DNA of 64,000 nucleotides from a virus, in the IMG/VR virus record IMGVR_UViG_3300046488_000208, positions 1-64,000 of that record. One strand, given 5' to 3'. Positions 56,141-63,594 of the stretch are shown here, in pieces. Both the position numbers and the translations under genes were made by a program. How positions within the stretch are numbered: position 1 is the stretch's first letter; every line of letters starts with the position of its first letter. The notes under the pieces are model-generated. The model made no database searches, was not told the origin of the DNA, and was given only the letters and a program-made list of their open reading frames with translations.

Positions 56141-57312
56141 AGTCAATTAAGGTAAGATTAGAACTAAACAATAAGCAGACTACACTTGCTAATAAACACG
56201 CAGGAGTGGCAAGATATGCTTATAATTGGGGAAAATCTGTCTGTGATTTGGCAATACAAAATAAGGAGCACAGACCAACAGCAATTGATTTACATAAGAA
56301 ATTTGTTAAAGAAGAAAAAACTATTAAGTCTTGGTTGTATGAAGTATCCAAGTGCAGTCCACAACAAGGATTAAGAAATCTTGATGAAGCATATAAAAGA
56401 ATATTTAAAGTCAAAGGAAGTAAATATCCAAAATTCAAAAAGAAAGGTCAACATGATAGATTTTACTTGGAAGGTGCTATTAAAATAGATAGTAATAAAA
56501 TTAAAGTGCCTAAGTTTGGTTGGTTGAGATGTTCTGAAATATTACCAGAATGTGAAGTCAAAAATGTTGTTATAAGTAAAACTGCTAATCAATGGTTTAT
56601 TGCTTTTAAAATACCATTTGAACCACAGATTACTAATAAGATGAATGATATTGTCGGTGTTGATTTAGGTATTAAAACACTTGCAGTATTGTCAGATGGT
56701 AAAGTATTTGAAGCAGTTAAACCATATAAACGAAACAAACGGAAATTAAAAATATTACAAAGAAGATTAAGTAAAAAACAGAAAGGTAGTCAAAATCGTA
56801 AAAAAGCAGTATTAAAAGTAGCAAAACTACATTATAGAATTGCTAATATTCGTAAAGATACATTACATAAATTGACAACATATTTAAGTAAAAACCACAC
56901 TGAAATATGTATTGAAGATTTGAATGTAAATGGTATGAGTAAAAATCACAAATTAGCATCAGCCATATTGGATGGTGGATTTTCAGAGTTCAGAAGACAA
57001 TTAGAATATAAATGTCAATGGTACGGCAGTACAGTGACAGTTGTTGATAGATTTTATCCAAGTTCAAAGACTTGTAGTGGATGCGGTAATGTTAAAAAAG
57101 AATTGAAACTATCTGAACGAACCTATGTTTGTGAGAATTGTGGATTATTAATTGACAGAGATTTAAATGCTGCAATTAATTTAAAAAATAAGTCGGCAAG
57201 TTATGCCGAATCAGCCTGTGGAGTGCCCAAACAATTAAACTCTTTTGAGTTTGATGGTGCTGTGAATCAGGAAGTAAACAACAATGTTCAACATTGTGTA
57301 AGTTTTATATAA
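56137..57312 (+). CDS. tnpB: TnpB RNA-guided nuclease of the IS607 element (391 aa)
   Basis: RuvC blocks VGVDLGIKTLAVLSDG, EICIEDLNVNGMSKN and LLIDRDLNAAINL are present with their Asp, Glu and Asp. The zinc finger is intact: CSGCG...CENCG. It is only distantly similar to the IS605 TnpB at 42133. Translationally coupled to the recombinase. The guide RNA would come from its 3' end. Confidence 0.95.
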   Translation: MKSIKVRLELNNKQTTLANKHAGVARYAYNWGKSVCDLAIQNKEHRPTAIDLHKKFVKEEKTIKSWLYEVSKCSPQQGLRNLDEAYKRIFKVKGSKYPKFKKKGQHDRFYLEGAIKIDSNKIKVPKFGWLRCSEILPECEVKNVVISKTANQWFIAFKIPFEPQITNKMNDIVGVDLGIKTLAVLSDGKVFEAVKPYKRNKRKLKILQRRLSKKQKGSQNRKKAVLKVAKLHYRIANIRKDTLHKLTTYLSKNHTEICIEDLNVNGMSKNHKLASAILDGGFSEFRRQLEYKCQWYGSTVTVVDRFYPSSKTCSGCGNVKKELKLSERTYVCENCGLLIDRDLNAAINLKNKSASYAESACGVPKQLNSFEFDGAVNQEVNNNVQHCVSFI

Positions 57313-57315
57313 CGG

Positions 57316-57724
57316 TTGGATTTCATATTGTGATTTCTTCGGTACTAATTCTAAAACCAATATGTCTTTGGGTGAAAAGAAAATCGATGAACATCTTAAA
57401 AGAAAAAACTTGGACTTTGTATGGCAAAAAAGATTCGCAGATTGTAGAGATAAAATGCCTTTGCCATTTGATTTTTACTTGCCTGAGTATAATTTGATTA
57501 TTGAATTTGATGGCGACCAGCATTACAGAAACACTGAAAAGTTCGGTAAAAATGGTGGTTTTGAGAGAATTCAAAAACATGATAAAATGAAAAATGAATA
57601 TTGTGAAAAAAATAATATTCATCTATTACGTTTAACATATGATGATTTGGTTCACAACGTTTTAGAATGGTCAATTGATATGAAATTAAGCAAAATATTT
57701 GTAGACCAACTTTTGGCAAAATAA
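57316..57724 (+). pseudogene. 3' part of the interrupted EDxHD homing endonuclease gene
   Basis: The open frame after the IS607 right end reads WISYCDFFGTNSKTNMSLGE, then the Vsr-like nuclease: LPFDFYLPEYNLIIEFDGDQ, HYR, IQKHDKMKNEYC (motif Glu/Asp-x-His-Asp type). An ATG at 57362 could still express a 120-residue nuclease without the recognition modules. Confidence 0.8.
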
Positions 57725-57800
57725 AAATTTTATATAGAAAAAATTCAGACCATTAAATATTGACCCAATTTACTGATACTCAGAATTTTAGTTTTTAAAC

Positions 57801-57826
57801 CAAAAAAATTTACTAAAAAAATTTGG
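57801..57826. repeat. A/T-rich inverted repeat
   Basis: CCAAAAAAATTT and AAATTTGG ends flank ACTAAAA; lies just before the G-rich island. Confidence 0.35.
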
Positions 57827-57835
57827 TTCTCGGTG

Positions 57836-57927
57836 ATGGTTCTGTAGCACCCGCACCCCTGTAATCCCCTGGGGGAGAGGGGGTTAAGGCGGGGGGGATA
57901 CGGGGGAGGGGCGTTGTTTAGAACCAT
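57836..57927. other. G-rich island, potential G-quadruplex, inside an inverted repeat
   Basis: ATGGTTCT (57836) and AGAACCAT (57920) flank a region with G-runs of 5, 5, 7, 5 and 4 on the plus strand between 57870 and 57911. It is extreme in an AT-rich genome. No ORF. It lies between convergent genes. Confidence 0.65.
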
Positions 57928-57954
57928 TCTAAATAGCAGGGTATCAGATAAAAA

Positions 57955-57979
57955 AACAGGGTGCGACCTGCACCCTGTT
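57955..57979. terminator. Convergent-gene terminator hairpin
   Basis: AACAGGGTGC / GCACCCTGTT, perfect 10-bp stem with 5-nt loop and A-tract upstream, so it ends the minus-strand gene at 57994 and possibly the plus-strand gene. Confidence 0.82.
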
Positions 57980-57993
57980 AACTATGTCGTTAG

Positions 57994-58515
57994 TTAGATG
58001 ACTACGTAAGTAGTTTTGCGGAATTTCAGACGTTTAACGTTTTCGATTGCTATTTCCCTGTGATAGATAGCTGTTTCAGTTCCCTGATATTTTGCGGGGT
58101 CTGACTTAGGAAAATACTGTTTAATTATTGCGGACGGTATGAAGTTCAGCGCACTGTCAAAGTGTAACGCTCTGAAAGTCTGCTGTGCCTTGTAGGTAAG
58201 GTAAAACGTTCCTTTGCCCACGTGCATACTTAACGCTGTACTGATTCGTTTACCTGCACCCTTCCACAAAGGTTGACTAACAAAATCTTTTTCTTTATTT
58301 TCACGTTCCAGTTGATTATTAACGCTATTTTCGTAAACGTACCCAACCATACCGCCAACGTTTGCAATTTTCACTACATTGCCAAATTTGGCTTTTCCTT
58401 CGGGGGTTAATTTCGGTTCAGTTACATACTGCAAACTAACTGGCTGTGCGCCAAAGTTCCAAGTTCTTAGCATTTCAATTAGTTCCTGCTTACTGATGTT
58501 TTTCTGATTTTTCAT
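57994..58515 (-). CDS. Unknown protein (173 aa)
   Basis: MKNQKNISKQELIEMLRTWN, FGNVVKIANVGGMVGYVYEN, a KGAGKRISTALSMHVGKGTF segment and a C-terminal VKRLKFRKTTYVVI. Mixed alpha/beta, basic. Transcribed divergently from the sigma-factor gene from its own ECF-type promoter. No family recognised. Confidence 0.62.
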   Translation of the reverse strand: MKNQKNISKQELIEMLRTWNFGAQPVSLQYVTEPKLTPEGKAKFGNVVKIANVGGMVGYVYENSVNNQLERENKEKDFVSQPLWKGAGKRISTALSMHVGKGTFYLTYKAQQTFRALHFDSALNFIPSAIIKQYFPKSDPAKYQGTETAIYHREIAIENVKRLKFRKTTYVVI

Positions 58516-58564
58516 TTTATCTATTTTTGGGTTTATACTCTTTATTTATTGTCTGTCTGTATTC

Positions 58565-58593
58565 TTATACGTACAATGTTGCAAAATGTTTCG
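58565..58593 (-). promoter_or_regulatory. ECF-type promoter on the minus strand
   Basis: Read on minus: CGAAAC, 16-nt spacer, CGTATAA, then GAATACAGACAGACA, the same leader as the plus promoter at 59373; 56 nt to the ATG at 58515. Confidence 0.65.
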
Positions 58594-58665
58594 ATATACA
58601 TAAAAATGTTTTGATACACTGCTTATTTAGAATGAATATAAATTGCAAAGATTTATTGCTTTTAC

Positions 58666-58695
58666 TGTAACATTTTTTGTTATTTGCAGTTTAAC
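58666..58695 (+). promoter_or_regulatory. Degenerate ECF-type promoter upstream of the sigma factor
   Basis: TGTAACATT is perfect, but the -10 region reads CAGTTTAAC. A TATATTTG box (58700) follows and could be used by the host housekeeping sigma factor, giving early expression plus autoregulation. Confidence 0.5.
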
Positions 58696-58745
58696 TACTA
58701 TATTTGACAATCGAAACTTTTAGTGTTTAACCAATATTTAAAGCT

Positions 58746-59315
58746 ATGAATGAAGTAACCAAAGCACAAACAGAAATCAGTGCAATTGATTTTAATAAGG
58801 TTTACAAGGAACAAAAGCCACGTATTGAATTATACCTACGGACGAAAACAAGTGATGAGGAATTAAGGAATGAAGTTATAAGCCAAACATTTGTTAAGGT
58901 ATATACAGGTTTGGAGCATGGCAAATTTAATTCGAGTAAATCAAGTATTTCAACATGGGTGCATACCATTGCAAGAAATACGTTAATTGATGAAATTCGC
59001 AAAAACAAAAACAACTTAGTACATATTTCAGATTACACCAACGAAAACGGTGACGAAATTTTAGAATTTAAAGATAACGGCAGGGGTACTGATGCAGTTG
59101 TTGAAAACAATGAATTGGCAGACAGTATAATGACAGCTTTCAACAAGGTTAAACCAACCTATAAAGAAATAGCAATACAATATTTTATGTATCAGAAAGA
59201 ATATAGTGAAATTGCAGACATGTTGTCAATACCTTTGAACACTGTTAAGGTTGCAATAATGAGAGCAAGAGAAGTATTGCAGGGTCAATTAAAACGTGAA
59301 TATGCAACTATGTAA
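58746..59315 (+). CDS. ECF-type RNA polymerase sigma factor (189 aa)
   Basis: Region 2: ELRNEVISQTFVKVYTGLEH and SSISTWVHTIARNTLIDEIR (about 39-84), including the -10-recognising helix. Region 4: KPTYKEIAIQYFMYQKEYSE then IADMLSIPLNTVKVAIMRAR (about 133-175), a clear HTH. Region 3 is absent, so it is an ECF (group 4) factor. It redirects host RNA polymerase; the AAC/CGT-containing promoters of the window are the obvious targets. No anti-sigma gene is visible nearby. Confidence 0.92.
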   Translation: MNEVTKAQTEISAIDFNKVYKEQKPRIELYLRTKTSDEELRNEVISQTFVKVYTGLEHGKFNSSKSSISTWVHTIARNTLIDEIRKNKNNLVHISDYTNENGDEILEFKDNGRGTDAVVENNELADSIMTAFNKVKPTYKEIAIQYFMYQKEYSEIADMLSIPLNTVKVAIMRAREVLQGQLKREYATM

Positions 59316-59372
59316 TGTACAAAATAATATTGTGGGCAATGTACAAATAATCTGAAAATATATTGCCTGCAA

Positions 59373-59401
59373 TGCAACAAATTCCTGGAAATTACGTATA
59401 A
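59373..59401 (+). promoter_or_regulatory. ECF-type promoter
   Basis: TGCAAC, 16-nt spacer, CGTATAA followed by GAATACAGACAGACA; 54 nt from CGT to the ATG at 59449. Confidence 0.65.
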
Positions 59402-59448
59402 GAATACAGACAGACAAAAATACAGTATTAACCAAAACACAATGTACC

Positions 59449-59724
59449 ATGACGACAAAAACTAAAACACCCGCAAGACCTTTGTACGAAATTGCAAGGG
59501 AAATCAGACAGAACTGGAAAAAATCAATCAGTGGCACTGACTTAAATTATGCAGCAAAACCATACCTTGAGGCAATGGAAAGTCTTGACAAAATTAGTGA
59601 CAGGTATATAATGGACAGCGCAAGTTCAATAGTTGCTTACTTCTTAGGTAATGCTTCAAGTTGGAGAGGACCGAAAGCAAAGGAAATAAAAGCTGAATTA
59701 AACCAAATGCTGAAAGCAAAATAA
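59449..59724 (+). CDS. Unknown helical protein (91 aa)
   Basis: MTTKTKTPARPLYEIAREIR, then helices around AAKPYLEAMESLDKISDRYI and AKEIKAELNQMLKAK. Directly downstream of the sigma-factor gene with its own promoter. No family recognised. Confidence 0.6.
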   Translation: MTTKTKTPARPLYEIAREIRQNWKKSISGTDLNYAAKPYLEAMESLDKISDRYIMDSASSIVAYFLGNASSWRGPKAKEIKAELNQMLKAK

Positions 59725-59761
59725 AGTTTGCTAAATGTACAGATTATTTCCTCGTCAATAG

Positions 59762-59775
59762 TATTTATAGACGAG
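59762..59775 (+). promoter_or_regulatory. GTATTTAT motif, variant
   Basis: GTATTTATAGACGA lies near the start of the HNH gene at 59791, 15 nt away; less regular than other copies. Confidence 0.35.
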
Positions 59776-59790
59776 GAAATTTTATTTAAT

Positions 59791-60207
59791 ATGGCATATA
59801 GTAAACAATGGCTTAAACTATCTGATGAAGAAAGGAAGCTAAAAAGAATAGGATATAGAAAAAAGTATGAACAAAAACATCCTGAACGAGTAAAAGAAAG
59901 CGATAAACGTTATAGAATTAAACATAGGGAACGACTAAAAATTATTAAAAGTACTTGGCAAAAAAGCAAAGGTCGAAAAAATAAACTTCGGGCAATTGAA
60001 TATCTTGGTGGTCATTGTACAGACTGTAAGAATGAATTTCCACCTTATGTATATGACTTTCATCATTTAGACCCAAATATAAAAGATAATAATATTGCAA
60101 GACTTATGGGCAGAAAATGGGAAGGCATTGTACATGAATTAGATAAATGTGTTTTGCTTTGTGCTAATTGTCATAGAATACGTGAAAATAAAGAAGAATT
60201 TTTGTAA
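59791..60207 (+). CDS. HNH endonuclease (138 aa)
   Basis: A basic, Lys/Arg-rich N-terminal half (ERKLKRIGYRKKYEQKHPER) precedes an HNH core: GGHCTDCKNEFPPYVYDFHH, then DPNIKDNN and CVLLCANCHRIRE (about 75-130). ATG 59791 matches the natural MAYSKQWLKL start. Free-standing homing endonuclease in an otherwise regular series of small genes. Confidence 0.88.
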   Translation: MAYSKQWLKLSDEERKLKRIGYRKKYEQKHPERVKESDKRYRIKHRERLKIIKSTWQKSKGRKNKLRAIEYLGGHCTDCKNEFPPYVYDFHHLDPNIKDNNIARLMGRKWEGIVHELDKCVLLCANCHRIRENKEEFL

Positions 60208-60232
60208 CATTTATAGTCTATTGTACGTATAA
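60203..60232 (+). promoter_or_regulatory. ECF-type promoter
   Basis: TGTAAC, 17-nt spacer, CGTATAA; 33 nt from CGT to the ATG at 60259; leader AACTGTAACCAAAACA. The -35 part overlaps the HNH stop codon. Confidence 0.78.
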
Positions 60233-60258
60233 CAACTGTAACCAAAACATAGAGACAA

Positions 60259-60594
60259 ATGAAAATCTTAACACAGGAAATTCTCGCAGCTTTTAAGAAG
60301 CAAGGCAAGACAGGCAGAAAGTCTGCAAAGGATATTCGTATTGTACTGAAACTCTTCAACCCTATTGGTGCAGGAACATGGTACATATATGAGAAGGAAG
60401 ATGAAGATATTTATTGGGCATTTGTCAACCTTGGTGACATAGATTGTGCAGAATGTGGCACAGTATCAATGAATGAATTGATGACTTTGCGTTTACCGCT
60501 TGGATTGCATATTGAAAGAGACAAATTTTTTGAGCCTCTGAGCATGTCACTTGAGGAAGTAATGAACAAAGTCAAAGCAGGACAGCACGTCTAA
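60259..60594 (+). CDS. Unknown protein (111 aa)
   Basis: MKILTQEILAAFKKQGKTGR, then strands DIRIVLKLFNPIGAGTWYIY and a Cys pair in IDCAECGTVS. Resembles the small DUF2958-like proteins of mobile elements in its early PxGAxTWY pattern (from memory). Single gene with its own promoter and terminator. Confidence 0.65.
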   Translation: MKILTQEILAAFKKQGKTGRKSAKDIRIVLKLFNPIGAGTWYIYEKEDEDIYWAFVNLGDIDCAECGTVSMNELMTLRLPLGLHIERDKFFEPLSMSLEEVMNKVKAGQHV

Positions 60595-60604
60595 AAATAA
60601 CTCG

Positions 60605-60632
60605 AAAACCCTGTAACATTACAGGGTTTTTT
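60605..60632 (+). terminator. Terminator with embedded promoter -35 element
   Basis: AAACCCTGTAA / TTACAGGGTTT with T-tract. The TGTAACATT of the next promoter forms the stem and loop. Confidence 0.85.
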
Positions 60633-60640
60633 ACGTATAA
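60612..60640 (+). promoter_or_regulatory. ECF-type promoter overlapping a terminator
   Basis: TGTAAC, 16-nt spacer, CGTATAA; 33 nt from CGT to the ATG at 60667. Confidence 0.78.
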
Positions 60641-60666
60641 CTACTGTAACCAAAACACAAAGACAA

Positions 60667-61035
60667 ATGAAAGAATTATTATTAAAAGTTGACTATACAG
60701 ACAGCACAAGAAAATTCTGGTGTGACTCTTCAATAAAGAATATGACAGTCGAATTTGACCCCGATAAACAAACCATACATGAACTTATTAAGGAAGTTTG
60801 TGATGAACGGGACGGAATGAAATTGTCATATAAGGGCAAACCACAGGGCAATGTTTATCGTGACGTAAAAGATGCTAATGGTAAGGTAACAGACACGAAA
60901 ATTGTTGGTTACATGTACAGAGGCAAAATTGAAATATTTGACAGGAATATGACTAAACCTGTAACGGCATTGTTCGATGTTTGGGTAACAATAAAATTTG
61001 TTGAGAAATTCGAATTTGAAGTACTCGATGTGTAA
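60667..61035 (+). CDS. Unknown protein (122 aa)
   Basis: MKELLLKVDYTDSTRKFWCD and ATALFDVWVTIKFVEKFEFE-type strands, with a basic centre (KLSYKGKPQGNVYRDVKDAN). Predicted beta-rich. No family recognised. Confidence 0.6.
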   Translation: MKELLLKVDYTDSTRKFWCDSSIKNMTVEFDPDKQTIHELIKEVCDERDGMKLSYKGKPQGNVYRDVKDANGKVTDTKIVGYMYRGKIEIFDRNMTKPVTALFDVWVTIKFVEKFEFEVLDV

Positions 61036-61060
61036 CATTTTCCAGGGAATGTACGTATAA
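61031..61060 (+). promoter_or_regulatory. ECF-type promoter
   Basis: TGTAAC overlaps the preceding TAA stop; 17-nt spacer, CGTATAA; 35 nt from CGT to the ATG at 61089. Confidence 0.76.
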
Positions 61061-61088
61061 CAACTGTAACTAATATACATATAAAGCA

Positions 61089-61280
61089 ATGTCAATAACT
61101 AAAACACTTACAGCACATAATTTAGTCATTCAGTTTGATTGTTTCAAACATGAAGACAATCTTGAAACAACACAGGAAATAATTGACAGTATCAATGAGA
61201 TATTGTTACAGCAACTTCCGGATGCAAACCCGCAGATATTTACAACGGGTATTGACAAAGCAGATGTTTTCGAGAAATAA
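61089..61280 (+). CDS. Unknown small protein (63 aa)
   Basis: MSITKTLTAHNLVIQFDCFK followed by an acidic helix TQEIIDSINEILLQQLP. No family recognised. Confidence 0.58.
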   Translation: MSITKTLTAHNLVIQFDCFKHEDNLETTQEIIDSINEILLQQLPDANPQIFTTGIDKADVFEK

Positions 61281-61295
61281 TATACAGACAAATAT

Positions 61296-61325
61296 TGTAA
61301 CATTTATAGGTGAATGTACGTATAA
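61296..61325 (+). promoter_or_regulatory. ECF-type promoter
   Basis: TGTAAC, 17-nt spacer, CGTATAA; 33 nt from CGT to the ATG at 61352. Confidence 0.78.
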
Positions 61326-61351
61326 CAATTGTAACCAATACAGATAAAGAA

Positions 61352-61903
61352 ATGACAGAACCACATGTTGAATTGAAATCAGTACACTTCGGATATAGCC
61401 GTGAATGGGGTTCTAATGGCAGGTTTGATGCAGATGTATGGATTAATGGCGTGAAGTGCATGAAAGCCATAGATGAAGGCAATGGCGGTGAAATAGACTA
61501 TGAACATTTCATATACAAAAACCCACAGGCAAAACAAGTCAAAGCAAACATCAAATTGCTTGAAGCCTACATTAAAACCATGCCAAAACAGTCTCTTGGT
61601 GGCATACATGAAGGTGGAAAACTTGTAATGTTCACAATAGATATGGACCTGTACATCAATAACTTGCTTGACAAAATGTCAACCGAGAAGTTTCAGAAGA
61701 AATTACTGAAACACTTTGAAAAAGCAATATGTTTTGGTGTACCTAATGGCAAGCAATACAGGTCGGTTTATTGGACAGGCAAGACACTTGCACAGATTGA
61801 CAAAATAAATCTGCAACGTACCTACGACAAGACAAAAGCAGGACTTGGCAAAGGTGAAACAATATTGAACACGAACTTACAAGCACTTGGCATAAACTTA
61901 TAA
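61352..61903 (+). CDS. Unknown protein (183 aa)
   Basis: MTEPHVELKSVHFGYSREWG, IDEGNGGEIDYEHFIYKNPQ and a long helical middle; C-terminal AGLGKGETILNTNLQALGIN. ATG 61352 has the constant distance from the promoter; an upstream in-frame start would lie inside the promoter. No family recognised. Confidence 0.6.
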   Translation: MTEPHVELKSVHFGYSREWGSNGRFDADVWINGVKCMKAIDEGNGGEIDYEHFIYKNPQAKQVKANIKLLEAYIKTMPKQSLGGIHEGGKLVMFTIDMDLYINNLLDKMSTEKFQKKLLKHFEKAICFGVPNGKQYRSVYWTGKTLAQIDKINLQRTYDKTKAGLGKGETILNTNLQALGINL

Positions 61904-61948
61904 TTGTTTTTCATAATTCTTTTTTTTATAATTCATTTGTTGCTATCG

Positions 61949-61984
61949 AAACCCCGAAATATTCATATATCTTCGGGGTTTTTT
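61949..61984 (+). terminator. Rho-independent terminator
   Basis: AACCCCGAA / TTCGGGGTT with 13-nt loop and T-tract. Confidence 0.87.
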
Positions 61985-62007
61985 ATTGCAATAAATCCTG
62001 GAAATAC

Positions 62008-62037
62008 TGAAACATTCATAGTCTATTGTACGTATAA
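62008..62037 (+). promoter_or_regulatory. ECF-type promoter (TGAAAC variant)
   Basis: TGAAAC, 17-nt spacer, CGTATAA; 34 nt from CGT to the ATG at 62065. Confidence 0.72.
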
Positions 62038-62064
62038 CAATTGTAACCAAAACACAATAAAGCT

Positions 62065-62193
62065 ATGCAAACCACAGAACCCATGAGAATTACATTTGAG
62101 CCAAGGTATTATGAACTATTGCCCATAAAAGACGGCAAAGAGAAAAGAAGAGACAGAAGAGCAAAACAGCGTAAACACAATAAAAAGAAATAA
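62065..62193 (+). CDS. Small highly basic protein (42 aa)
   Basis: MQTTEPMRITFEPRYYELLP, then KDGKEKRRDRRAKQRKHNKK to the stop. Flanked on both sides by ECF-type promoters at the standard distance, which supports expression. Probably binds nucleic acid or an acidic host protein. Confidence 0.62.
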   Translation: MQTTEPMRITFEPRYYELLPIKDGKEKRRDRRAKQRKHNKKK

Positions 62194-62197
62194 TTAT

Positions 62198-62227
62198 TGA
62201 AACATTTATAACTGAATGTACGTATAA
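62198..62227 (+). promoter_or_regulatory. ECF-type promoter (TGAAAC variant)
   Basis: TGAAAC, 17-nt spacer, CGTATAA; 32 nt from CGT to the ATG at 62253. Confidence 0.73.
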
Positions 62228-62252
62228 CAATTGTAACCAAAACTCAAAAGCA

Positions 62253-62852
62253 ATGTTAAAAAATAAATCAGAAATCACAGTAAGAACACAAGGTATCAAA
62301 GGTGGCAAAGCCAGATTTGAAAATAAAGGTTGTGTAACTCTTTGTATCACCGACAGAGGACAGAAAATGTCTGACCTGGTAATTGATGCAGACAGTTTCA
62401 GTGGTTCAGGTGCATCATATCAGAGAAGGGAAAAAACCCTTATAAACATCGACTTCGAAAACACACCTATTTTTCATGGTACTATCGAACAGCTTGTTGT
62501 TAAACTCCGGGGTGCTAAAACAGAATTCGAGCAAACAAAAAAATTCAAATCAATAGGACTTGTTCTTGGCAATCTTTATATGGGTGGCGAAGGTGCATAT
62601 AAAGCAAAGAATCTCAAAGCAGATACCCGTGAAGAACTACTTATTAAAGCAACGGATATGTTATCCGATGGTAGTCTTGATGGTGGTATGGGTTTTGAAT
62701 CTTTAATTGGAGCATTACTTGAGATAACCACTGTTACTTCATTCATTGTCAACGACAAAACATTTGAAAATGAAGAAACTGAAACAGTATTCTTAGGTGA
62801 ATTAACACTTGAACAACAGCAATTTCTTGAAGAAACTGGAATGTACGTGTAA
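62253..62852 (+). CDS. Unknown protein (199 aa)
   Basis: MLKNKSEITVRTQGIKGGKA, then LVIDADSFSGSGASYQRREK, glycine-rich YMGGEGAYKAKNLK, and an acidic C-terminus. Predicted single alpha/beta domain, possibly followed by a helical tail. No family recognised. Confidence 0.6.
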   Translation: MLKNKSEITVRTQGIKGGKARFENKGCVTLCITDRGQKMSDLVIDADSFSGSGASYQRREKTLINIDFENTPIFHGTIEQLVVKLRGAKTEFEQTKKFKSIGLVLGNLYMGGEGAYKAKNLKADTREELLIKATDMLSDGSLDGGMGFESLIGALLEITTVTSFIVNDKTFENEETETVFLGELTLEQQQFLEETGMYV

Positions 62853-62877
62853 CCTTCACCCGGCAATGTACGTATAA
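62848..62877 (+). promoter_or_regulatory. ECF-type promoter without a recognised gene
   Basis: TGTAAC at the stop codon of the preceding gene, 17-nt spacer, CGTATAA. Downstream 62900-63009 holds only a 15-codon frame (MLLFGYKCKKRPREV, 62980), so it may drive a short RNA ending at the 63010 terminator. Confidence 0.65.
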
Positions 62878-63009
62878 CATTCGAAACTAAAATATACTAT
62901 CGATGAAGACACGATAAAGACAATAAAAAATCCTGGAACGAATATACAGGCAGGATGACAAAATAAAAATATAATCTATGCTTTTGTTTGGTTACAAATG
63001 CAAAAAAAG

Positions 63010-63043
63010 ACCCCGTGAAGTGTAACAATTTCCGGGGTTTTTT
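63010..63043 (+). terminator. Terminator with embedded promoter -35 element
   Basis: ACCCCG / CGGGGT stem with T-tract; TGTAAC of the next promoter lies in its loop. Confidence 0.82.
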
Positions 63044-63050
63044 CGTATAA
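63021..63050 (+). promoter_or_regulatory. ECF-type promoter overlapping a terminator
   Basis: TGTAAC, 17-nt spacer, CGTATAA; 36 nt from CGT to the ATG at 63080. Confidence 0.77.
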
Positions 63051-63079
63051 CAATTGTAACCAATTAATAAAAAGAAATC

Positions 63080-63307
63080 ATGGGAATACTTAAAATTTCA
63101 GCAAAATGTTCGGACCTCTGTTGGACTAAATATACCGATAAAAATGGTAAGGAAACTGAAACCAATGGCTATGTACCTGAAGGAATTGGTATCGGTGACG
63201 GTGGTGGTGACTATATTGATATTGATATTGACATGAAAACCGGACAGATTCTCAACTGGAAACCCGTAAGTGATGCACAGGTAATTGAAGCACAAAAAAA
63301 AGTATAA
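63080..63307 (+). CDS. Unknown small protein (75 aa)
   Basis: MGILKISAKCSDLCWTKYTD, then a glycine/aspartate-rich GIGIGDGGGDYIDIDIDMKT and a final helix. Two bases before the next ATG. No family recognised. Confidence 0.6.
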   Translation: MGILKISAKCSDLCWTKYTDKNGKETETNGYVPEGIGIGDGGGDYIDIDIDMKTGQILNWKPVSDAQVIEAQKKV

Positions 63308-63309
63308 TC

Positions 63310-63537
63310 ATGAAAAAAGAAATTAAATATCATACAGACCCGACAGGTCATTGTGAAGTACTTGCAGGAAGAATAGTAATTGCAAAAGCATACGTTGGAC
63401 AAAACGGCTATTCAATAAGAATTTTACAAGGCATGGACAGAGAAGCAACAATGAAAAAAATTAGAGAAGATTGCCCGGAATTCTTGACAACAAATGATAT
63501 TCCTGAGAACTATTATCCTAAATTGTTTTCAAAATAA
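63310..63537 (+). CDS. Unknown small protein (75 aa)
   Basis: MKKEIKYHTDPTGHCEVLAG, strands RIVIAKAYVGQNGYSIRILQ and a C-terminal helix. Shares the promoter at 63021 with the preceding gene. No family recognised. Confidence 0.58.
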   Translation: MKKEIKYHTDPTGHCEVLAGRIVIAKAYVGQNGYSIRILQGMDREATMKKIREDCPEFLTTNDIPENYYPKLFSK

Positions 63538-63539
63538 TT

Positions 63540-63568
63540 TGTAACATTTACAAGGATTTTTCGTATAA
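63540..63568 (+). promoter_or_regulatory. ECF-type promoter
   Basis: TGTAAC, 16-nt spacer, CGTATAA; 33 nt from CGT to the ATG at 63595. Confidence 0.78.
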
Positions 63569-63594
63569 CTACTGTAACCAAAACACATAGAGAA

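Larger units (their letters stand above)
55465..57315 (+). mobile_element. IS607-family element (serine recombinase plus tnpB)
   Basis: Carries a serine recombinase gene and an overlapping tnpB gene. No inverted repeats are evident, as usual for IS607. Both junctions contain GGTT (55463-55466 and 57314-57317), consistent with the GG core used by the recombinase. Precise removal rejoins the flanking endonuclease gene in frame, which fixes the ends to within the 4-bp repeat. Confidence 0.88.
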
